A stretch of 64,000 nt of DNA, from contig NC_007777.1 of assembly GCF_000013345.1 (NCBI RefSeq), positions 3,410,001 to 3,474,000 of the forward strand, written 5' to 3'. The DNA is from Frankia casuarinae. GTDB lineage: Bacteria; Actinomycetota; Actinomycetes; Frankiales; Frankiaceae. Both the position numbers and the translations under genes were made by a program. The notes beneath the pieces were generated by a model. That model saw nothing but the letters and a program-made list of their open reading frames with translations. It did no database searches and was not told where the DNA came from. Below, one piece after another: positions 41,988 through 50,900 of this stretch (the stretch's first letter is position 1; each line of letters opens with the position of its first letter).

Positions 41988-44929
41988 GATTGCGCTCCTC
42001 TACCGCGCGCTTCGGCGGCGATGTCGGTCAGTCCGTAGATACGCATACCGGGTTTCCAGACGCTGGCGTCCGCGACGACCCGTGCCCGGGCACCGTCGCG
42101 GCGGACGTCCTTGATGTGGACCTCCAGCGTCATCTCCCCGTCATCCGGGCGGATCTGGCCGCGGTAGCGCCAGCTCATCGGCAGCCCGGCCGGCACGACG
42201 AAGACCGGCTCGACGAGGTCGTCGGTCAGGCCCTCCTGGACCATCCACTCCTGCAGCGCCTGGATGACGGCCTCGACACCCAGCGAGCCGGGCATCACCG
42301 GGTCGAGCCAGAAGTGCCGCGCGAAGAACCAGTCGTCCGGGCTCGTGGGGCGGACGGCGTGCAGGTAACCGCGGCCGAAGTCGCCGCCGCCGTCCACCAC
42401 CGTGATCTGGTCGAGCAGGGCCATGGCGCCCTGGGCGCACAGCGGCGCGTTCGCGGCCCGCCGGGCGGCCACGTCGATGGTCCGCCGGTCCGCCTGCGCC
42501 GGGTTGGTGCGTTCCAGCCAGGTCGGCACGAACGCGCCCTGATCGAGACCGTTCTGGTTCGCCAGCGTCCGCTGGGTAAAGAAGCCGAACAACGACTCAC
42601 CGACGTAGAACGGCTCGCCGTCACGGTCATCGCCGTCACGGCCGGACCCGTGCGATCCGGATCCGTCGACCGGCACGAGGAACAGCTCGTACTGGAAGTT
42701 CTGCAGGATCGCGCCGCTGAGCACGGTCGTGGACAGCAGGGTCGAACGCTGCCGGATGGTGCGTCCCGCCAGGTCCACCTCGCGCCGGACGGTCGCCGTG
42801 CCGTCGAGGTTGCGCAGGACGTAGTCGTTGGCCGGGTCGGTCAGGGTCGCACCCAGGTAGTAGCCCAGCAGGAGCGCCGACTGTAGCGATGTCTCCATGT
42901 GCACGATGTTCGGCATCGTCGGGTTGGGGCTGTCGGTGTAGTACCAGGAGTCCGCCGGCGAGTCGTACTCGGTGATCATCGACGCGCCGCCGCTGAGCTG
43001 ACCGCGCGCGCCGTCCACCCGCATGACCCGGTCCACCAGCCGCAGGCCGCCGCCGGGCAGCCGGCAGACCGTCCGGCCCGCGGCGGAGGCGAACTCGGGA
43101 CCGAGCGCGATGGCGAGGTCGCCGCGCGCCGCGTGGAACATCTGCAGCTCACCGAGCAGCGCCGACTCTCCGGTCGCGCCCACGCGGCCGAGGAAGGCCG
43201 GCAGGACGCCGCCGTGCGCCGGACCCACGGGGGTGCCCGGACGTTCCCGCACGGCCAGGGCGATCCCGCGGATCGTGGCGACCGGCCCGTGGGCGTCCCG
43301 CAGCTCAATGTCACCGCGCAGCCAGGGCCGCGGCACCAGGTCGATGTCGGTGACGGTCAGCACGAGCTCCAGACCGGCCTCGACGGCCGGCCCGGCACCG
43401 TGGCCGGGCGCGTGGATCTCGATCGACAGCCGGCCGAGCCCGTCGGGGAGTTCCAGCCGCTCGTCGGGCAGCGCGACGTCGAGGTGCGCATCCGCGATCA
43501 CCAGGTGCAGACCGGCGGCCATCGCGAACACACTCACCGCCTGCCAGGAGGCGGTGAGCGCCGCGATGGCCAGGTGGGTCGGATCGGGCTGCCCGTCGTG
43601 CTCCACGCGGCCGGTCAGCCGGCTCACCGAGGCCCGCAACTGGCCCCGGCCGGCCGCGCCGCCCCGCGGCGCGAGCTCCGGCACGGCGGCCAGCGGACCG
43701 CCGGGGGCGAGCCGCACCGACGGGTTCACCCCCCGCTGGTCGTAGCGGGCGCCGAAGACGCCGGCAACGTCACCGCGCGTCAGCCGGTCCAGGTCACCGG
43801 CGTCGAGGGTGGTGCGGGTGGTACGGCCGGGCAGTTTGAACGCGTCCTCCGTCCAGCCGCGCGCGCCCCGGGAGCCGGAGGCAGCACCCACCGGCTCCAG
43901 GGCGGCGAAACCGGGCGGGTTCCCCGGCGCTTCGATGCCGGCGAACCCGGCAGCCCCGGCGAGACCGCCATGGCTCGCGCCGTCCCGCGCGAGCCACCGG
44001 AACACCCCGCCGAGGACCTCCAGGAGCACGTCGGGGCCGCGGGTGACCCGCAGCGCAAGTGTGACCTCCGCCGTGGCCGGGTCGAACCCGCCGGGGGCCC
44101 CGATGCGGGTGGTGGCCTGAACACGCAGCTCGTCCCCGACCCGGGGCAGCGGTCCGCTGGTCACCAGAGCCGCCCGGGTCAGCACCCAGTGCCCCCCTCC
44201 CCGGGGTGCCAGGTGCGCCGACCCGCGCAACACCTCGTCCAGGGCCTGGCGGACCACGGCGGGCAGCGACACCCAACCGTCGATCGCCGCGGCGTCCCGG
44301 GCCACGACGGTGACATCCACCGTCAGCTCGGCAGGCGCCGTGATCTCGACGGGGGCGATCGCGGGAGCGGGCCGCGGCGGAGTGCCGGGCGCCGAGGCAC
44401 CCGCGTGCCCGGGGAGCCCCGTATCGTGGCAGGCCGGCCGGTCCACCGCCGGGGTGCCCCATCCCGGCCCACCCCGACCACGATCACCCACGGCGGCCGG
44501 AATCCGGCCGCCGGGCGGTGCGATGGCGGCCATCGCGGCCAGCGCCCGGTCGGCCAGGGCGGCCTGCGTGCGCATCGCCGAGGCGTGGGCCGCGACCACC
44601 GAGGCCCGCAGCCGACGCAGGGTGGCCGTGGCGTCGTCGACAGCCGGGGCGGCTGCCGTACCCACAGCAGCCGTGTGGCCCACGCCGCTCAGGACGTCCG
44701 CGCCGCGGGTGGCTGCCGTGATCTCCCTGCCCCCGTCGGCGTTGTCCTCCTCGCCCCCCTCGACATCGCCCCCCTCGACGTCGCCCCCCTCGACGTCGTC
44801 AGGGCGGTGGGTGCCGCCGGGCCGCGCCTCGAACTCCGGGCCGGCCTGCATCGCCGCCCAGACGGCGGCGTCGGTGGGCTCGCCGTCGAAACCCAGCCCG
44901 TCCTGCGTCGCCTCGACCGTGATGGTCAT
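41981..44929 (-). CDS. PfaC-like dehydratase protein of the lipid synthase (no ketosynthase seen)
   Basis: About 982 residues. The N-terminal 200 residues are a low-complexity, helical, acidic region with (DVEGG)3 from a 15-bp repeat. Then come FabA-type hotdog dehydratase modules: one around 200-500 (LTRGDVAGVFGARYDQRG), another around 500-750, and the C-terminal one with the catalytic His in FARHFWLDPVMPGSLGVEA and QALQEWMVQEG. Canonical PfaC starts with a ketosynthase and a chain-length-factor domain; neither a Cys active site nor a CLF is visible here. The ATG at 44929 has gggaggg at good spacing; an ATG at 44998 overlapping pfaA is less likely. It would remove water from beta-hydroxyacyl-ACP made by the KR of the synthase. 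Confidence 0.85.
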   Translation of the reverse strand: MTITVEATQDGLGFDGEPTDAAVWAAMQAGPEFEARPGGTHRPDDVEGGDVEGGDVEGGEEDNADGGREITAATRGADVLSGVGHTAAVGTAAAPAVDDATATLRRLRASVVAAHASAMRTQAALADRALAAMAAIAPPGGRIPAAVGDRGRGGPGWGTPAVDRPACHDTGLPGHAGASAPGTPPRPAPAIAPVEITAPAELTVDVTVVARDAAAIDGWVSLPAVVRQALDEVLRGSAHLAPRGGGHWVLTRAALVTSGPLPRVGDELRVQATTRIGAPGGFDPATAEVTLALRVTRGPDVLLEVLGGVFRWLARDGASHGGLAGAAGFAGIEAPGNPPGFAALEPVGAASGSRGARGWTEDAFKLPGRTTRTTLDAGDLDRLTRGDVAGVFGARYDQRGVNPSVRLAPGGPLAAVPELAPRGGAAGRGQLRASVSRLTGRVEHDGQPDPTHLAIAALTASWQAVSVFAMAAGLHLVIADAHLDVALPDERLELPDGLGRLSIEIHAPGHGAGPAVEAGLELVLTVTDIDLVPRPWLRGDIELRDAHGPVATIRGIALAVRERPGTPVGPAHGGVLPAFLGRVGATGESALLGELQMFHAARGDLAIALGPEFASAAGRTVCRLPGGGLRLVDRVMRVDGARGQLSGGASMITEYDSPADSWYYTDSPNPTMPNIVHMETSLQSALLLGYYLGATLTDPANDYVLRNLDGTATVRREVDLAGRTIRQRSTLLSTTVLSGAILQNFQYELFLVPVDGSGSHGSGRDGDDRDGEPFYVGESLFGFFTQRTLANQNGLDQGAFVPTWLERTNPAQADRRTIDVAARRAANAPLCAQGAMALLDQITVVDGGGDFGRGYLHAVRPTSPDDWFFARHFWLDPVMPGSLGVEAVIQALQEWMVQEGLTDDLVEPVFVVPAGLPMSWRYRGQIRPDDGEMTLEVHIKDVRRDGARARVVADASVWKPGMRIYGLTDIAAEARGRGAQSW
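44759..44800. repeat. 15-bp tandem repeat, three units
   Basis: ctcgacgtcgccccc repeated (with one variant unit), coding (DVEGG)3 in the acidic N-terminal region of the dehydratase protein. Confidence 0.85.
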
Positions 44930-44984
44930 CGTGATCCCTCCCATCGCCCGTGCAGTGCCTGGTCTTTCGGCCACCGACCGGACC

Positions 44985-47900
44985 TCATGCCCGGTCACCC
45001 GACTGCCACCGCTGCGCCCCCTGACGGATCAGATCCGCCATGTCCGGGGTGCCGACGAAGGTGAAGTCGGACAGGCGCTGCAGCACCCGTCCATCCGGGG
45101 TGTGGGCGGTCACGGTCACCGTGACCGTCATCGGGCCGGGTCGGACGTCGTCGACGACCACGATGAACGTCTCGTTGGCCGGCAGCGGAGCGAAGAACTC
45201 CGCGTGCCCGATCTCGATCGGCAGGGCGCCCACCTCGTTCAGGGTCCACCGGGCGAGCACGCTCCCGGCCGCGGCGAGGATGTCGCACAGGACCGGGCGG
45301 TGCAGCGCGCCCGCGAACGCGCCGCCGGCGAAGGGCAGTTCCGGCAGGCGGCACTCAGCCACCAGACGGCCCGGCTCCCGCACGAGCAGGCGCCGGATGC
45401 CCCGCATCAACGGCCCGTGGATGAGCAGCCCGTCGGTGTAGACCCAGGCCGCGTCCTCGCCCTGCTCGCCGAGCCGGTAACCATCGGCGGGCCAGCCCGG
45501 GGCGGTCGGGGCGGCCCCGGCGGCCTTGCCGACCTCGGTGACCTCGGCGAGCACGAGGGTGCCCGCGTAGTGCGAGGTCGGCAACGCGCCGCCGCTGTCC
45601 CCGCGAACGGTCGCGGACACCGTCACCGGCCCGCCGTCACGCCCGTCACCGGGCCCACCGCCGGTCCCGTCGACGGGCCGCGCGTCGAGCCAGTAGTCCC
45701 GCAGGTGCGCCCCGTCGAACACGATCCCCTTGTGCACGATGAAGTTCCGGACCTCGACGACCTGACGCCCGGGCAAGGCTCGTTCGACCCCGTTGACCAA
45801 CCAGCCGAGACCGGCGGTGGCGGGCAGCACCGGGGCCGGCCCGATCTGGTGCTGGTCGATGACCGTCTCGGTGTCCATAGCCGCTATCGAACGGTGCGCC
45901 ACGAACGCGGCGGGCGCCGTGCCACCCGCGGCCCGCGCGAGCGGAGCGGATCCACCGATGAGGACCGCGCCATCCGCGCCGTGGCCGTCGACGAGTTCCG
46001 CGACGAAGCGGCGCGCGCCCTCGTCCGGCGGCAGCAGCGTCACGCCCCGGGAGCGGAAGAGCTCCCGCAGGTCGGCCGTGACCATCCCGCCGTCCCAGGC
46101 GCCCCAGTTCAGGGCGACCACCCGGCCGGTGAGCCCGGTCCGGGCCCAGGCCGCGACCCTGGTCAGCGCCTCGTTGGCCGTGGCGTAGTCGGCCTGCCCC
46201 GGGTTACCGAAGACACCGGCGACCGAACCGAACAGCACGAGATGACGCAGCGGTGCCCCCTCCAGCGCCGTGAGCACGGAGCGCAGGCCGGCGAGCTTCG
46301 GGGTGAGCACCGACCGGATGGCCGGGACGGTCTTGTCCGTGAGCATCGCGTCGGCGAGAGCGCCGGCGCCGTGCACGACGCCGGTGACCCGGTCACGCCA
46401 GGGCGCGAGCGCCGCGGCCGTCGCCACCGGATCCGAGGCGTCCACGGCCTGGTAGTGGATCCGCGCGCCGGTCGCGGCAAGGTCACCGAGGGTGGCCCGC
46501 ACCTGCCGGACGGCGATCACGGCGGCAGCCGCGGCATCGACGTCGGGCAGCCGCACCTTGCGTCCCTCGGCACGGGCCCCGGCGAGATACGCCGCCTTGA
46601 GGCCGTCATCCTCGACTCCGGCCGCCCAGCCCGGCTCCTCAACCAGATTCGTGCGTCCGAGCAGGACGAACTCGCAGGAGGCGCGGCGCGCCAGCTCCTC
46701 GACGCAGCGCGCGGTCACTCCGCGGGCTCCGCCGGTCACCACCAGGACGTCATCCGGGCCCACCGGGGGCCGGAGCGTCGCCGGGGAGGTCGTCCCGGTC
46801 ACCCCGGCCGCCTCAGCCACCCCGGCCGCCTCAGCCACCCCGGTCACCCCGGTCACCCCGGTCACCCCGCCCTGGACATACTCGACGGACCAGCGGCGTC
46901 CCTCGGGATCCAGACCGACCTCGACGACGTCCCGGGCGGAATCGACGGCCTCCGCCAGGACGGCCGCCGCGAAGGTGTCGTCGTCGAGCGCCGGATGGAC
47001 GTCGACCGACCGGCAGACCAGCTCAGGTGCCTCGAGCGCGACGGTCTTCACCAGCCCGGTGATCCCCGCGGTGACCGCCCCGGCTATCGAGGACCCGCCC
47101 CGATGGCCGAGCAGCCCGTCGACCCGCGTCACCGTTAGGAAGGCCGCGCGCCGGCCCGCCGAGGCCGCCGCCCGCAGTGGTACGACGAGCCCCTTCGTGG
47201 CCAGGATGGCGTCGGCGAGCCCACGCGCGGCGACGTCGAAGTCGGCCAGCCCGGTGGCGCCGATCCCGGCTCGATCGTCCTCCCCGGCGCGGTCCGGCTC
47301 AGCCCCGGATCCGGCGCCCGGTGATGCCGGAGCGCCGAGGGCGAGCAGGCAGAGGTCCAGGCGGACCGATCCGGCGACAGCCGCGAGCGCCGCCTCGACC
47401 GCGGCGCCATCCCAGCCGAGGAGGCCGGCGGTGTCGGAACCCGCAAGGGACCCGATCGCGATCCGCTCGACCGAGATGCCGCGCTCCCTGAGGTGGCGGA
47501 CCAGCGCCACACCACCGGCGTCACCGACCTCGATCACGAGCGCGCTGGGCTGGACGCCGAAAGGATCGTCGAGCGGGTCTACGGCCGGCAGAAGGCGCGG
47601 CACCGCGCGCAGCCGCTCGATGGGCGCCTCGGTCGGAACGGGGTGCGGCGCCGATGCAGTCGCCGTGGGCATCGACGCCGCCGTCTCAGTAGCGGTGGGC
47701 GGGGTCGACTCGGGTGCGGCGCTGGCCGGCGCGGTCAGGCCCAGGCCATCACGCAGGAACGAGGCCACATCCGCCAGCGTCCGCATCTCCGCCGCCCGCT
47801 CCGGACCCACCGCAGGAACACCCGGGAACCGCTCCTGCAACGACCCCAGAATCTGCACCCGCTTAATCGAATCAACCCCCAGATCCGACTCCAACGCCAT

Positions 47901-50900
47901 CGACGGCTCCAGCACATCCACCGGATAACCCGTCTTCTCCGCCACCACCTCCGCCACCGCCGACTCAATAACCGACACGTCGACCGCAGCCACACCCGCA
48001 CCCGCACCCTGAACCACCGAACCCAGGCCATCACGCAGGAACGAGGCCACATCCGCCAGCGTCCGCATCTCCGCCGCCCGCTCCGGACCCACCGCAGGAA
48101 CACCCGGGAACCGCTCCTGCAACGACCCCAGAATCTGCACCCGCTTAATCGAATCAACCCCCAGATCCGACTCCAACGCCATCGACGGCTCCAGCACATC
48201 CACCGGATAACCCGTCTTCTCCGCCACCACCTCCGCCACCGCCGACTCAATAACCGACACGTCGACCGCAGCCACACCCGCACCCACAGCCACACCCGCA
48301 CCCGCACCCGCACCCGCACCCGCACCCGCACCCGCCGAACCCTGAACCACCGAACCCAGGCCATCACGCAGGAACGAGGCCACATCCGCCAGCGTCCGCA
48401 TCTCCGCCGCCCGCTCCGGACCCACCGCAGGAACACCCGGGAACCGCTCCTGCAACGACCCCAGAATCTGCACCCGCTTAATCGAATCAACCCCCAGATC
48501 CGACTCCAACGCCATCGACGGCTCCAGCACATCCACCGGATAACCCGTCTTCTCCGCCACCACCTCCGCCACCGCCGACTCAATAACCGACACGTCGACC
48601 GCAGCCACACCCACACCCGCACCCACACCCGCACCCGCACCCGCACCCGCACCCGCACCCGCCGAACCCTGAACCACCGAACCCAGGCCATCACGCAGGA
48701 ACGAGGCCACATCCGCCAGCGTCCGCATCTCCGCCGCCCGCTCCGGACCCACCGCAGGAACACCCGGGAACCGCTCCTGCAACGACCCCAGAATCTGCAC
48801 CCGCTTAATCGAATCAACCCCCAGATCCGACTCCAACGCCATCGACGGCTCCAGCACATCCACCGGATAACCCGTCTTCTCCGCCACCACCTCCGCCACC
48901 GCCGACTCAATAACCGACACGTCGACGCCCGCCGGCGGCTCGGCCGTCGCCGGCTGGGCAATCCCAGCGGTGGCCGGCTGCGACCCCACGGTCGCCGGGG
49001 CCGCGGATGGGACGGTCACCGGAGGCACGGATGGGACGGATGGGACGGATGGGACGGTCACCGGAGGCACGGGCGGGGCAGCCGCGATCGCACCCGCCGG
49101 ACGCCCGTTACTGTTCCCGGTGCTGGGGATCGGAAGCGGGACGGCCGGCAGCCCGGGCGCCGGGATTCCCGGCGTACGCAGATCGCCCGCCGTTCCCCGT
49201 CCGTACAGGTCCGTCGGTTCCGTACCGGTGGTGAGCGCGCCGCCCGGCGCCCCGCCGGCCGCGAGCCCGCCGGCGCCGTGGCCGCCGACGCCGTTGCCGT
49301 ACTCCAGGTCGGTCAGGGACGCCAGGATCTCGTTGACCCGGATATGGGCCTCACCCACGGCCAGGCTCTGCCGGGTCACAGCGTCGGCAGCGGCCCGGAT
49401 CTCCTGACCCGCCCCATTGTCCGCGGGGGCCGCGCGAAGGACCTGCACGAGGCCCTCGGCGACCCGGAGCTGGGTGTCGAGGAACTGGGAGTGCAGGGCC
49501 AGATGGTCGCGGGCGACCTCGCTGATGCCGGCGACCTCACCGGCGCTCGGGGCCGGGGCCGCCAGGGTGGCTGCCGCCGGAGCAGGCGCTACCGGAGCAG
49601 GCGCTACCGGAGCGATGGCCGTCGGGACGGGTACCGCCCGGGTGGGCGCCGGTGCCGGCTGGGTGGGTACTGGCCGGGTGGGCGCCGGTGCCGGCTGGGT
49701 GGGTACTGGCCGGGTGGGCGCCGGTGCCGCTTCGGGGACGCGCCGCTCGGTGGCGGTCGGGACGTTTTCGAGCGCCGCGGCGGCCGACTCCCGCGGCCGG
49801 ACGGCCGCGGCGGCCGCGAGCGTGACCAGCGCGTCGGCGTAGGCGCGACGGCGAGGCTCCGAGACGTAGTCCGCCCCGGTCAGCGCAACCGTCATCCCGG
49901 TCGGCTGCACCTGCTGCGGCAGCGGGGCCGTATAGCGGTTGAGCCCGCTGAGCTCGACGCCGAGCACCGCGAGGCGCACGGCCGCGGTCATCAGAGCCAC
50001 CGCGCCGTCGCCGTCGCGACCGGCGTCGGTGGGGATCGCCACGACATCGTCGCCGAGGGTGCGCCGGACCAGACCGGTCAGCACCTGGCTCGGCCCGATC
50101 TCGACAACCACCGTCGCGCCGTCCGCGTGCAGGGCCTGCAGCCCGGCGACGAACTCGACGGGGTTGCCCAGCTGCCGGGTGAGGACCCGGCGGTTCTCGG
50201 CGGGGTCGTCGCCGTACCGGGCGCCGGCGGTGTTGGCGTGCACCGGCACGGCCGGCGATCCGATTTCGGTGACGTCCACCGCGGCGGCGAAGTCGTCCAC
50301 CGCGTGCCCGACGAGCGAGGTGTGGAACGCCGCGGCCACGGAGATGCGCCGGGCGTCGAGCCCGTTCGCGGTGGCGGCGGTGACGAACTCCTCGACGGCG
50401 GGCGTCGGACCACCAACGACGACCTGGTCGGGGGCGTTGTGGTTACACACGACCACGTCCGGGTGCGCGGTCAGCAGCTCGGCGACCGCGTCGCGGTCGG
50501 CGCGGACGGCGGCCATGGTGCCGGGGTCGAAGCCGGGTTCGTCCGGCGGGGCCATGGCCTGGCCGCGACGCCGGGCGAGCCGGAAGAAGTCGGCGTCGGC
50601 GAGGGAACCGGCGGCCCACAGGGCGGTCAGCTCCCCGAAGCTGTGGCCGAGCAGGCTCACCGGGCGCAGTCCCAGCTCCCGCAGGAACCGGAACTGGCCG
50701 ACGGAGAGCGCACCGATCGCGGGCTGCGCGTACTCGGTGCGCGTCAGGTTCATCTCGTGGTCGGCACGGTCGCCCGGATCGAAGCTCGGCGGCGGGAACA
50801 CCGCACGGGCGAGCGTGAGCTCGGCCCCGGCGAAGGTGGCGTTCGCCGCGTCGAAGGCCTCCCGCACCGGCGGGATCTCGACGGCGGCGGTGAGCCCCAT

